Positions 18,059 through 27,027 of a DNA stretch of 64,000 nucleotides are shown here, in pieces. Each line of letters starts with the position of its first letter. The first letter of the stretch is position 1. The position numbers were made by a program, and so were the translations under genes. Source of the DNA: Bacteroidales bacterium (GTDB taxonomy: Bacteria > Bacteroidota > Bacteroidia > Bacteroidales > WCHB1-69); contig JAGBPS010000002.1 in the NCBI GenBank assembly GCA_017633255.1, positions 48,599-112,598 on the forward strand, written 5' to 3'. Below the pieces are notes generated by a model. That model had not been told where the DNA came from and made no database searches. It saw only the letters and a list, made by a program, of their open reading frames with translations.

Positions 18059-19435
18059 ATGGAATTACCATTTGCAGAATCCTGGAAAATCAAGATGGTG
18101 GAACCCATTAAGAAATCCACCCGTGAACAACGTGAGAAGTGGCTCCTTGAAGCCCACAACAACATCTTCATGCTGAAGAGCGACCATGTGTATATCGACC
18201 TGTTGACTGACTCTGGTACAGGTGCCATGAGTGACCGTCAGTGGAGTGCGATGATGATGGGCGACGAGAGCTACGGTGGTGCCCGCTCTTTCTACCACAT
18301 GAAGGACACCATCACCGAACTCACCGGTTTTGAGTATGTTATCCCCACCCACCAGGGACGTGCGGCCGAGAACGTGCTGTTCTCCTATCTCGTTAAACCA
18401 GGTATGGTTATTCCCGGTAATGCTCATTTTGACACTACCAAGGGCCACATTGAGAGCCGTAAGGCATTCGCAATTGACGTTACCGTTCCTGAGGCATACA
18501 ACACCCAACTCGAAGTTCCTTTCAAGGGTAATGTCAGCCTTGAGAAATTGGAGAAGGTTTTGAAAGAAAACGAAGGCAAAGTGCCATTCATGGTTCTCAC
18601 TGTTACCAACAATACCGTTGGTGGTCAGCCCGTGAGCATGCAGAATGTCCGCGAGACCTGCGAACTCTGCCACAAATACGGCGTGCCTGTGGTGGTGGAC
18701 AGCGCCCGTTTCATCGAGAACTGCTATTTCATCAAGACCCGTGAGAAAGGTTACGAGAACAAGACTCTTCGCGAGATCGCCCTCGAGATGTATTCGTATG
18801 CAGATGCCATGACGATGAGTGCCAAGAAAGATGGTCTCGTCAATATGGGCGGTTTCATCGCCACCAATAAGAAAGAATGGTATGAGGGTGCGAAATTGTT
18901 CTGCATCCCATTTGAAGGCTTCCTCACTTACGGTGGTATGAACGGCCGTGACATGGACGCTTTGGCTGTCGGTTTGAAAGAAAACATCGAGTTTGAGATG
19001 GTTGAAACCCGTATCAAACAGGTTCACTACCTCGCTGCCAAATTGGATGAGTATGGTATTCCTTACCAGCGTCCTGCCGGCGGCCACGCCATTTTCGTGG
19101 ATGCCGACAAGGTGTTGACCAACATCCCGAAAGAAGAGTTCCCGGCTCAAACCCTGACCTGTGAGCTTTATCTGGAAGCCGGTATTCGTGCTTGCGAGAT
19201 TGGCTACGTGCTGGCCGACCGTGACCCGGTGACCCGTGAGAACCGCTTCGGAGGCAACGACTTCGTGCGCCTCTGTATCCCCCGCCGTGTCTATACCAAC
19301 AATCACATGGACGTTATCGCTGCTGCCTTGAAGAATGTCTATGACCGTCGCGATACCATCAAGCGCGGTCTGGAGATCACCTGGGAAGCTGAGTTGATGC
19401 GCCACTTTACTTGTCAGTTCAAGAGATTACAATAA
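18059..19435 (+). CDS. tnaA: Tryptophanase (L-tryptophan indole-lyase)
   Basis: A PLP enzyme that splits tryptophan into indole, pyruvate and ammonia. The 458-residue length and the blocks SGTGAMSDRQWSAMMMGDE, FEYVIPTHQGRAAE and MSAKKDGLVNMGGF (PLP lysine about K257) fit the tryptophanase/tyrosine phenol-lyase family. Three positions separate the two enzymes and all point to tryptophanase: FDTT (Asp125, Thr in tyrosine phenol-lyase), RACEIGY (Ile380, Arg in tyrosine phenol-lyase) and LMRHFT (His448, Phe in tyrosine phenol-lyase). No TnaC-like leader or TnaB permease is adjacent. It follows the MORN lipoprotein closely, and the M6-type protease starts 13 bases after its stop. Confidence 0.95.
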   Translation: MELPFAESWKIKMVEPIKKSTREQREKWLLEAHNNIFMLKSDHVYIDLLTDSGTGAMSDRQWSAMMMGDESYGGARSFYHMKDTITELTGFEYVIPTHQGRAAENVLFSYLVKPGMVIPGNAHFDTTKGHIESRKAFAIDVTVPEAYNTQLEVPFKGNVSLEKLEKVLKENEGKVPFMVLTVTNNTVGGQPVSMQNVRETCELCHKYGVPVVVDSARFIENCYFIKTREKGYENKTLREIALEMYSYADAMTMSAKKDGLVNMGGFIATNKKEWYEGAKLFCIPFEGFLTYGGMNGRDMDALAVGLKENIEFEMVETRIKQVHYLAAKLDEYGIPYQRPAGGHAIFVDADKVLTNIPKEEFPAQTLTCELYLEAGIRACEIGYVLADRDPVTRENRFGGNDFVRLCIPRRVYTNNHMDVIAAALKNVYDRRDTIKRGLEITWEAELMRHFTCQFKRLQ

Positions 19436-19448
19436 TATTTGAAATAAA

Positions 19449-22271
19449 ATGAAACGAATACTATCAACCATACTGCTTATCGCTTTTGCGATAAGCAGTA
19501 TTTTGGCAGGTCCCTTGAAAAACGTGCCATGTACCATTACGCAACCTAACGGGCAGGTTATTAACTGCTTTGTGAGTGGTGACGAATTTTTCAATTATTA
19601 TCATGATGCGGATGGTTACACTATCATCATGAATAATGAAACTGGGTATTACACATATGGTATTGAACAGAATGGCCAGGTGGTGCCTTCAGAGTATATT
19701 GTCGGTCAGGTTAATCCTGCTACCACGGCAGCTTTGACACCGGGCGCGCGTATCAGTGATGAAATCATTATGGCACGCCGTGTAGAACGTGCCCGCCAGA
19801 TTGCTGATAATAATCCTGCCCCACGTACCCGAGAGGCGAATCATGGACAGATGAGTAATATCGTTGTGTTTATCAGCTTCCAGAATGACACGGTCTTCCC
19901 GAAGACTTTCAGCCAGGTAGATGCAATGTTTAATGATACTTCAAGTAGCTCTTCTGTTTCATTGAAGAATTACTACAGGCATGTGTCTTATAATCAGTTC
20001 ACTATTCAGTCTTATCTGTTTCCGCAGCCGGGACCGAATGATATGATTGTCTCCTATCATGATATTCATTCGGAAGGTTATTTCAGACCATATTCGTATA
20101 CTAATCCTGGCGGTTATGTTGATGCTAACGAGAGACTCGAAAGGGAGTTCGCCTTGTTGGATAGTACTATCAGATACGTCAAGCAGTTTATTCCGCCAAC
20201 CTTGAATATGGACTATAATAATGATGGCATGGTGGACAATGTGGTGTTTATTGTCAATTGCGGAGTGGGTGGATGGAGCGACTTGCTTTGGCCTCACAGA
20301 TGGTCAATCTATGATAGGTCTGTTTATATGCACGGGAAACGAGTGTATGATTTTAATCTGATTCTGGCAGATGATGACTATTATTTCGACATTGGCACCC
20401 TGTGTCACGAGATGTTCCACACTTTAAGTGCTCCTGACTTGTACAGCGGGGTGGGAGGACCCACGTTCACTGGCGCTTGGGATTTGATGGAGAACACAAC
20501 AAATCCTCCTCAGAACATGAGCAGTTATATGAAGGTGAAATATGGTACTTGGATTGAAGACCTGCCGGAAGCTTCAGAGACGGGGCAGTATACTATCTAT
20601 CCCGTAGCTACTTCTCCAAATTGTGCGTATAAGATTTATCCTGACCGTATCCATCATCCCAATCAATATCTTGTTGTGGAGTATCGTAATACCCAAACCC
20701 CATTCGATGGAACAGTTTACGGTACAGGAGCGGTAATTTACCGTGTAAACACAGATTATGATGGTAATTCTGGTGCGGATTATATCAACCAGTTCCCGGA
20801 AATTTACGCTTTCAGGAAAAATTCTAGTCCCCAGGGAGGCTCAGCAGCTCCGAGTACGGGCAATATTTATCAGTCTTATTTTGGCAGCTATAATATGAAG
20901 GAATTCAGCGAATATACCAATCCATATCCTTTTTATGCCAATGGAACTCCGATTACTGGTCTTCGTCTTACTGATTTCCAGGATTTTGGAGATAGCCTCC
21001 AATTCTATCTGGTGAAAGGCGAAGTTACTATTGACACCTTCCCCTGGGTGGAGCCGTTTGAAAGCGCCAACATTCCGTATTATTGCTATCAGGAGTACGT
21101 AAACAACTATAGTAGTTGGACGATACGTAGAGGTAACAATTCAGGTACGATTCCCGATGCCCATTCGGGCAACACCAATGCCATGTTCTACGCGGTTTCC
21201 AACAGTGTCACCAGACTGGTACTGCCCGTTTTTGATTTCAGCCTCTTGATGAATCCGACCCTTTCGTTCTGGTATGGACAGGTGGGTGGAACCAATTATA
21301 CCATGAATGTGTATTATCGCACTTCTCCATCGGATGGATGGACTTTGCTGGAAAATTACTCGACATTTGCAGGTCCTTGGAATCAGGCGACCCTTACATT
21401 GCCGAATCCTTCCTCCACGTATCAGATTGCATTCGAAGTGGAAGGTCTTAATGGTTCAGGTCTGGTACTTGATGATATTGTGATTAATGGTACTCCGATT
21501 ACGGACGTCACTATCATGGCTTCCGCAGGAGAGCACGGACAGATTTCACCATCGGGCAGTGTGACGGTTCCTGTACATACTAATCAGACATTCGATATGA
21601 TTCCCGAACAGGGTTATACCGTTGACCAATTGCTCGTAGATGGTATTGTACAGTCAAGCACGTTACATTATACTTTCGAGAATGTGGTGGAGGATCACAC
21701 TATTTCAGCGACTTTCCGTATCGCTAATCCTACCATGAACGCTATGCCTGCCGCCTTGTATTTTTCCACCGCAGGTGGCACAGTTTCCTCGCCTAAGTCA
21801 GTGAATGTGATTGCCAACGATTTGGTGGAAGATATCCAAGTGCAGGTAGAGGCGCCTTTCAAGGTGTCTAACGATATGGAAAATTATGGTCTGACAACAA
21901 CTCTGCCTTATAATGGAGGTATGGTATATGTGGTCTTCGCTCCAGATTTTGGTGGCAGTTATAACAAAATGATGACTATCACAGGTGAGTCTTTGACATC
22001 AACGGTAACTTTGAATGGTTCTGCGACAGGTATTGAGGAACAAAGTGCGGAAAAGGTACAGCTGTATCCGAATCCTGTCGGAAATAGCCTGAATCTGGTG
22101 TTTGATGCCAATGAATTGCCTGAAAAGGTTGAAGTTATTGATGTCACTGGCCGGGTGGTGATGAGTGTGAAGGTGGTAGATGGTACTACAACGGTCAATG
22201 TGGAAAGCTTGAACGCTGGCGTGTATTTTGTCAGAGCCGATAATATCGTCAAGAAGTTTATCAAGAAATGA
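19449..22271 (+). CDS. Secreted M6-type metalloprotease with T9SS type A sorting domain
   Basis: Exported zinc protease of 940 residues. Signal peptide 1-20 (ending ILAG). The catalytic domain contains SNIVVFISFQND, the strand-loop DYNNDGMVDNVVFIVN and the zinc motif HEMFHTLSAPDL at about residue 318 (HExxHxxxxPD), as in M6/immune-inhibitor-A-like proteases. A jelly-roll-like region (about 540-690) and a bacterial repeat domain (HGQISPSGSVTVPVHT) follow. The C-terminus (LYPNPVGNSLNL, VEVIDVTGRVV, GVYFVRADNIVKKFIKK) is a typical T9SS type A sorting domain, so the protein should cross the outer membrane and be attached or released. Codons 8-18 contain a perfect 14-bp hairpin. The start of the next gene overlaps its stop. 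Confidence 0.9.
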   Translation: MKRILSTILLIAFAISSILAGPLKNVPCTITQPNGQVINCFVSGDEFFNYYHDADGYTIIMNNETGYYTYGIEQNGQVVPSEYIVGQVNPATTAALTPGARISDEIIMARRVERARQIADNNPAPRTREANHGQMSNIVVFISFQNDTVFPKTFSQVDAMFNDTSSSSSVSLKNYYRHVSYNQFTIQSYLFPQPGPNDMIVSYHDIHSEGYFRPYSYTNPGGYVDANERLEREFALLDSTIRYVKQFIPPTLNMDYNNDGMVDNVVFIVNCGVGGWSDLLWPHRWSIYDRSVYMHGKRVYDFNLILADDDYYFDIGTLCHEMFHTLSAPDLYSGVGGPTFTGAWDLMENTTNPPQNMSSYMKVKYGTWIEDLPEASETGQYTIYPVATSPNCAYKIYPDRIHHPNQYLVVEYRNTQTPFDGTVYGTGAVIYRVNTDYDGNSGADYINQFPEIYAFRKNSSPQGGSAAPSTGNIYQSYFGSYNMKEFSEYTNPYPFYANGTPITGLRLTDFQDFGDSLQFYLVKGEVTIDTFPWVEPFESANIPYYCYQEYVNNYSSWTIRRGNNSGTIPDAHSGNTNAMFYAVSNSVTRLVLPVFDFSLLMNPTLSFWYGQVGGTNYTMNVYYRTSPSDGWTLLENYSTFAGPWNQATLTLPNPSSTYQIAFEVEGLNGSGLVLDDIVINGTPITDVTIMASAGEHGQISPSGSVTVPVHTNQTFDMIPEQGYTVDQLLVDGIVQSSTLHYTFENVVEDHTISATFRIANPTMNAMPAALYFSTAGGTVSSPKSVNVIANDLVEDIQVQVEAPFKVSNDMENYGLTTTLPYNGGMVYVVFAPDFGGSYNKMMTITGESLTSTVTLNGSATGIEEQSAEKVQLYPNPVGNSLNLVFDANELPEKVEVIDVTGRVVMSVKVVDGTTTVNVESLNAGVYFVRADNIVKKFIKK
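19470..19501 (+). promoter_or_regulatory. Perfect 14-bp hairpin within the signal-peptide codons of the M6-type protease
   Basis: ATACTGCTTATCGC (19470-19483) and its exact complement (19488-19501) flank a TTTT loop, followed by TTT. The hairpin starts 22 bases into the coding region, directly after tnaA. It could attenuate transcription from tnaA or slow translation initiation; it could also be chance in a hydrophobic coding stretch. Confidence 0.5.
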
Positions 22272-23251
22272 TTATAATCAACAATGTCCTGGTATCCGAT
22301 GACCTCTTCGACAGTCAGTTTTGCTGCGATCTGTCCCAGTGCAAGGGAATGTGCTGCGTGGAAGGAGACACAGGAGCTCCTGTTGATCCCGAGGAGATAG
22401 CGGATCTGGAGGACAATTATCCTCTCTTCAAGAAATATATGTCTGAAGAAGGAATTGAAAAAGTGGAGGCGGAAGGAACCTTCGACTATGACATGGAAGG
22501 TTCTTTCGTGACCCCGCTGCTGAGCGATGAGCGTTGCTCTTATGCTTATTACGATGAGAATGGCATTGCCAAATGCGCTATAGAAAAGGCTTTTGAAAAG
22601 GGAGAAATCGACTTTCAAAAGCCTATTTCATGTCATTTGTATCCCATCCGCATCAAAAAGTTGCCTGACTATGAGGCGTTGAATTATCACCGCTGGTTTG
22701 TCTGTGCCGAAGCCTGCGAGCTGGGTCACCGCTTGGGTCTTCCTGTTTTCCGCTTCCTGAAGAATCCGATTATCAGAAAGTATGGAGAGGCATTCTACCA
22801 GCAGCTGGAAGATAACTACTGCGAGATCAAAGCCGCGGGAGGAGTAGTGCTCAATGCGGAAGGCAAGGTACTGATGATTTTCCGCCGAGGCAAATGGGAT
22901 TTTCCCAAGGGAAAAGTGGAAGACGGTGAAACCATCGAAGATGCTGCCTTGCGTGAGGTGAGCGAAGAAACTGGCCTTCAACAGCTGTCCATCGTCAAGC
23001 CTTTGCCTGATACATTCCATACCTATAAGATGGGAGGAAAATGGGTGGGTAAAACCACGGCATGGTATATTATGAAGTCGGACGCACCCGAAAATCTGGT
23101 TCCTCAAACCGAAGAGGATATCGAGGAAGTCCGCTGGGTGAAATTCGATGAGGTTTCCCGCCTCCTCAAAGATTCCTACCCCAATCTCCGTGAACTATGG
23201 AGTAAACTGAAACGTGAAGACGTGGAGACGCTCACTGCGTTCGCTTGGTAA
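22268..23251 (+). CDS. DUF3109 (Cys-rich YkgJ-like) domain fused to a Nudix hydrolase
   Basis: Residues 1-185 match the DUF3109 family: CCDLSQCKGMCCVEGDTGAPV, CSYAYYDENGIAKCAIE, ISCHLYPIRI and FVCAEACELG supply the conserved cysteines thought to bind metal. Residues 195-310 are a Nudix hydrolase: AAGGVVLNAEGKVLMI, then the complete Nudix box GKVEDGETIEDAALREVSEETGL, and WVGKTTAWYIM. Nudix enzymes cleave nucleoside-diphosphate derivatives. As far as I recall the two are normally separate genes, so a fusion is unusual. Translation is coupled to the protease gene (ATGA overlap). The last residues (about EDVETLTAFAW) are encoded by a dispersed repeat, so the original C-terminus may have been replaced. 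The substrate is unknown. Confidence 0.85.
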   Translation: MIIINNVLVSDDLFDSQFCCDLSQCKGMCCVEGDTGAPVDPEEIADLEDNYPLFKKYMSEEGIEKVEAEGTFDYDMEGSFVTPLLSDERCSYAYYDENGIAKCAIEKAFEKGEIDFQKPISCHLYPIRIKKLPDYEALNYHRWFVCAEACELGHRLGLPVFRFLKNPIIRKYGEAFYQQLEDNYCEIKAAGGVVLNAEGKVLMIFRRGKWDFPKGKVEDGETIEDAALREVSEETGLQQLSIVKPLPDTFHTYKMGGKWVGKTTAWYIMKSDAPENLVPQTEEDIEEVRWVKFDEVSRLLKDSYPNLRELWSKLKREDVETLTAFAW

Positions 23252-23370
23252 GACGTTAAGACGATATATTCGTCTCCTCGAACGAACGAAGTGAGTGACT
23301 CCCCGAACGAGCAAAGCGAGTGTCTCCCCGTATAAACGAATAAACAAATAAACGAATAAACAAATAAACA
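23226..23370. repeat. CTCCCC-type repeat array plus AATAAACR tandem repeat
   Basis: It starts inside the Nudix gene (GAGACGCTCACTGCGTTCGC), continues with CGTTAAGACG and units GAACGAAGTGAGTGACTCCC and GAACGAGCAAAGCGAGTGTC, and ends in about five 8-base units AATAAACR (23332-23368) just before purE. Confidence 0.7.
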
Positions 23371-23372
23371 CC

Positions 23373-23852
23373 ATGAACACCCCTCTCGTTGGAATCATAA
23401 TGGGCTCTAAGAGCGATTGGAACACCATGAAAGCCGCTTGTGACGTGCTGGAAGAATTTGGCGTTCCGTATGAAAAATTTGTCATCAGTGCACACCGTAC
23501 GCCAGAGAAGGCTATTGAATACGCCTCCACTGCTCGCGAACGTGGACTGAAAGTGATCATCACCGGTGCCGGTGGAGCTGCCCATCTGGCAGGCATTACC
23601 GCAGCCAAAACCACCTTGCCCGTTATCGGCATCCCTATCAAGAGTGCCGCACTGAACGGTCTGGATTCATTGCTGTCCATCGTACAGATGCCTGGCGGAA
23701 TCCCAGTGGCTACTGTGGCTATTGACGGTGCCAAAAACGGTGGTCTGCTGGCTGTGGAAATCCTCGGCGCTTTCGACGAGAAGATCGCTGCTCAGCTGGC
23801 TGAATATCGTCGCACCATGGAGAAAAAAGTGTTGGAATCAACACTCGATTAA
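23373..23852 (+). CDS. purE: N5-carboxyaminoimidazole ribonucleotide mutase PurE (class I)
   Basis: Catalyses N5-CAIR to CAIR in purine synthesis. The 159-residue protein carries the class I pattern: [20 protein letters not shown] at the N-terminus (substrate phosphate loop), [14 protein letters not shown] (the catalytic His in SAHR) and [19 protein letters not shown], then [17 protein letters not shown]. No purK is adjacent. The start is 121 bases after the Nudix stop, and most of that gap is repeat DNA. It is followed by the helicase gene after 17 bases. Confidence 0.95.
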   Translation: MNTPLVGIIMGSKSDWNTMKAACDVLEEFGVPYEKFVISAHRTPEKAIEYASTARERGLKVIITGAGGAAHLAGITAAKTTLPVIGIPIKSAALNGLDSLLSIVQMPGGIPVATVAIDGAKNGGLLAVEILGAFDEKIAAQLAEYRRTMEKKVLESTLD

Positions 23853-23869
23853 TAGCTTGACAGCCTGAA

Positions 23870-26800
23870 ATGTTCAAGGTTTATAAGGCGTCGGCAGGCT
23901 CTGGCAAAACCACCAGCCTTGTGGCTGAATATTTGTCTTTGTGTCTGCTTGAACCCAAAAAGTTCAGGCACGTGCTTGCTGTGACTTTCACCAACAATGC
24001 GACTGCCGAGATGAAGGAGCGCATTGTGAAAACCTTGAAAATATTCGCTTTTAGCCCTGCCTCCGAATGGAAAGGCTCGGAAGCGGCGATTTACAAGCTC
24101 ATATTGCGGGATAGTCGATACAAGTCATTGGGCGAAAATGAGTTCCGTAACAAATCGCTCAACTTGCTGAAAGAGATTCTGTACGATTATCCGAACTTCA
24201 CCATCAGCACCATCGACAGTTTCTTCCAGCGTATCATCCGCTCGTTCGCCTTCGACCTGGGCATCAACATGAATTACAATGTTGCCATCGATTTGTCCGA
24301 TTGCTACGATCAGACTGTGGATATGCTGCTGAACAAGTTGTCGAAGAGCGACAAGGATTTGTCGGAGCGTATCATGTTTCTGGTGGACAAGCAGATGAAC
24401 GAGAAAGGTCGCTGGCAGCTGGAGGGCGAGTTGAAAAAGTCGTTGGCAACAATCTACAATGAAAGGGCTTTCGAGCCTGCCAAGGCATTGGAGAAGATGC
24501 ACGAATCCGATTCGCCTGATGAGTCAGAAGACGGAGAGCTTAAAAAAGCGGTGAAGGAAGTGTTTCAGCAGCAGGCTATCAAACGAAATACTCTTCAGCA
24601 GGAGGTGAATAAACTGCTTGATATCTTTAATCAGTTGAGCGATGACACTTCGGCATACATTGGCGGTTCAACAGGCATTTATAAATGGGTCCGTGTGCTG
24701 CGTGACAAGCCGATGACTGTTCCGGGCAAAACCGTTTTCAAGGCACTGGAGGCGGAATCCGTTCTCAAAATGCCTTCGGCAAGCGAGAAACAGCTGCAGC
24801 CCGCCATTGTGGAACTGGCTCAGAATATTATCGATCAGCAAGCGGCATTGAAAAACTGGGAGCTGATTTCCAAACATGTGTCGTCTTTGCTCTTGCTGTT
24901 CGACCTGAAGTTTATCATGGAGGATATCAAACTTCGCGATAATTTGTTCTTCCTGAATGAGACCAATGGCCGTATTTTTGACGAGATCAAAGATATCGAT
25001 ACGCCATATATTTATGAGAAAATCGGCAACAAGTTCTCCTATTTCTTTATTGATGAGTTCCAGGACACGTCGCGTATGCAGTGGGAGGATTTCAAACCGC
25101 TGATTAAGAATGCGCTGTCTGGTTTGAATGTCTTTGGAGAGGAAGGAAAAACCATCCTTTTCGGGGATGTGAAGCAGTCCATTTACCGCTTTAGAAACGG
25201 TGATTCCACCTTGCTTAATGGCCTGTCCACCCTCGAAGGCGTGAACCAGAATCTGGGTGAGGGTTTGTTGACTCCTGATGATTTTGACTTGACCTTGCTG
25301 GATACCAATCATCGTTCGTCGCAGACTGTGATAGATTTTAATAATGGATTTTTTAAATATCTGATTGATAATGAATTCGGTCATAATCCTTTGTTGGTAG
25401 ATTACTATGCGGATGTGCAACAAAAGAAAAGTCGGGAGAAGGAGGGCTTTGTGTATGTGCGTTTCCAGCAGGAGGATGACAGTGAGGATTACCTGATGGA
25501 GGAAACGCTGAAAGCGGTGCAGGATGCTGTCAGTAGGGATTATGAGTATCGGGATATAGCCGTTTTGTCCAAGTCCAACCGGACATGTAGTGACCTTGCC
25601 CGCTATCTGACGGAGCATCAGATTCCGGTGATTTCTTCGGATTCTTTGCTTTTGAGTGCCTCTCCAGAGGTGTTGCTGCTGGTGAATACCATGCGTTATC
25701 TGCTCTCACCGGACGATAAATTGTCGCAGCTGTCTATTGCGGAGTATTTCTGTAAGGACAGCATGACGGACGCGGTGGACAAAATCAGTCAGGACAACGG
25801 TTTTCAGAAGTTGATAAAAGATCTGGGGAATCGGGTGGAGGCCGATATTTTGCTGGATATTCCGCGCTTGCTTTCGTTTCCGGTCTTTACCATTGTGAAA
25901 GAATTGCTGCTAGCCTATCATATCTCTACCCCTGATGCATACGTAATTGCTTTTATTGATGCAGTTTACGACAATTTCAATTCGCAGTTTTCGGATTTGA
26001 CGCAATGCATGAACTGGTGGGAGGAGAAAGGCCGCAAGATGTCGCTGACTTCGTCCAAAGAGACCAATGCGGTGACGGTGACTTCCATTCACAAGTCCAA
26101 GGGTTTGCAGTATCCGGTGGTCATTTATCCGATGAAATCCTATCGTCAGGGCAATGGCATGGAGACAGTCTGGTGCGAGAATGAATTGGACGATTGTCCG
26201 TTGCCGTATTACATCATGGATACCAGTCAGAGTGCTTTGTCGGGTTCTTCTTTCGAGTCGTTAGCGGAAGAAGAGCGTATCATGACGGACATCGATAATG
26301 TCAATGTGATGTATGTGGCCCACACGCGTGCCGGAGACGCTTTGTATATCATCACGGGAAATCCTGCGAGCAGCAGGGGCAATTATGCCAAGTTTTTAGG
26401 CAACTATATCCGTTCCCAGCAAGAGGAAGAGCAAGCATTGCAAAAAGAGTATATTTTTGGCGACAGCCAGTGTCATAAGGAGGCTCGTGCCAAGGAGAAA
26501 GAGTTGCAGTATACTATCAGTCAGCTTTATTCTTCGGATTTTACTTTACAATCGAAACAGTTGTTGTCCGTTTCCGACAGAAGCTATAAGCAGGAGCTGG
26601 GTGTGTTTATTCATGATTTTCTTTCGAAAATAGAAACCTTCCCTCAAAGCGAGGAAGAGTTGGCTGAAATTGTTGAAAATGTGGACAATGAGTCAGACCG
26701 TCAGATTCTGCGTTCAGTATTGCTCAAGATTATGAATGACGCCAGTCTCCAGCCGTATTTTGCTCCAGGGGTGGAGGTGATGAATGAGACCACCATCATG

Positions 26801-26980
26801 AACTGCGACGGGCAGTTGCGCCGCCCCGACCGTATTGTCTTTCTTGATGATGAGGTGATGGTGATTGACTATAAAACCGGTAAGGAAAATGAGGCCTATC
26901 AGCAGCAGCTGGAAGAGTATTGCGGACTGTTGCGAGAGATGGGCTACAAAAATGTGAAAAGCATGTTGCTGTACGTTTAA
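23870..26980 (+). CDS. UvrD/Rep-family helicase-nuclease, AddA/RecB-like
   Basis: Superfamily 1 helicase of 1036 residues for processing double-strand breaks. Motif I is YKASAGSGKTTSLVAEYLSL (about 4-23), Ia VTFTNNATAEMKERI, II FFIDEFQDTSRMQWEDF, III LFGDVKQSIYRFRNGD, IV LDTNHRSSQTVIDF, V SIHKSKGLQYPVVIYP and VI MYVAHTRAGDALYII. The C-terminus has a PD-(D/E)xK-like nuclease pattern (RPDRIVFLDDEVMVIDYKTG ... YQQQLEEY), typical of AddA-type nucleases. The partner AddB is not adjacent, and I cannot see whether it is elsewhere. The short spacing to purE suggests co-transcription. Confidence 0.9.
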   Translation: MFKVYKASAGSGKTTSLVAEYLSLCLLEPKKFRHVLAVTFTNNATAEMKERIVKTLKIFAFSPASEWKGSEAAIYKLILRDSRYKSLGENEFRNKSLNLLKEILYDYPNFTISTIDSFFQRIIRSFAFDLGINMNYNVAIDLSDCYDQTVDMLLNKLSKSDKDLSERIMFLVDKQMNEKGRWQLEGELKKSLATIYNERAFEPAKALEKMHESDSPDESEDGELKKAVKEVFQQQAIKRNTLQQEVNKLLDIFNQLSDDTSAYIGGSTGIYKWVRVLRDKPMTVPGKTVFKALEAESVLKMPSASEKQLQPAIVELAQNIIDQQAALKNWELISKHVSSLLLLFDLKFIMEDIKLRDNLFFLNETNGRIFDEIKDIDTPYIYEKIGNKFSYFFIDEFQDTSRMQWEDFKPLIKNALSGLNVFGEEGKTILFGDVKQSIYRFRNGDSTLLNGLSTLEGVNQNLGEGLLTPDDFDLTLLDTNHRSSQTVIDFNNGFFKYLIDNEFGHNPLLVDYYADVQQKKSREKEGFVYVRFQQEDDSEDYLMEETLKAVQDAVSRDYEYRDIAVLSKSNRTCSDLARYLTEHQIPVISSDSLLLSASPEVLLLVNTMRYLLSPDDKLSQLSIAEYFCKDSMTDAVDKISQDNGFQKLIKDLGNRVEADILLDIPRLLSFPVFTIVKELLLAYHISTPDAYVIAFIDAVYDNFNSQFSDLTQCMNWWEEKGRKMSLTSSKETNAVTVTSIHKSKGLQYPVVIYPMKSYRQGNGMETVWCENELDDCPLPYYIMDTSQSALSGSSFESLAEEERIMTDIDNVNVMYVAHTRAGDALYIITGNPASSRGNYAKFLGNYIRSQQEEEQALQKEYIFGDSQCHKEARAKEKELQYTISQLYSSDFTLQSKQLLSVSDRSYKQELGVFIHDFLSKIETFPQSEEELAEIVENVDNESDRQILRSVLLKIMNDASLQPYFAPGVEVMNETTIMNCDGQLRRPDRIVFLDDEVMVIDYKTGKENEAYQQQLEEYCGLLREMGYKNVKSMLLYV

Positions 26981-27027
26981 ACTTGCGCCTTTGTAGCGTG
27001 TCGCTAAATAGATTAATATTGAAGAAT

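Noticed and set aside
18065..19405. 446-codon open frame antisense to tnaA
   Set aside because: Same reason: it mirrors a conserved gene and has no promoter or recognisable protein.
18059..19435. Tyrosine phenol-lyase as identity of the tnaA product
   Set aside because: Asp125, Ile380 and His448 at the discriminating positions all match tryptophanase.
23333..23370. AATAAACR repeats as replication-origin iterons
   Set aside because: Only about five short AT-rich units, no DnaA boxes and no replication gene nearby; a simple-sequence tract is more likely.
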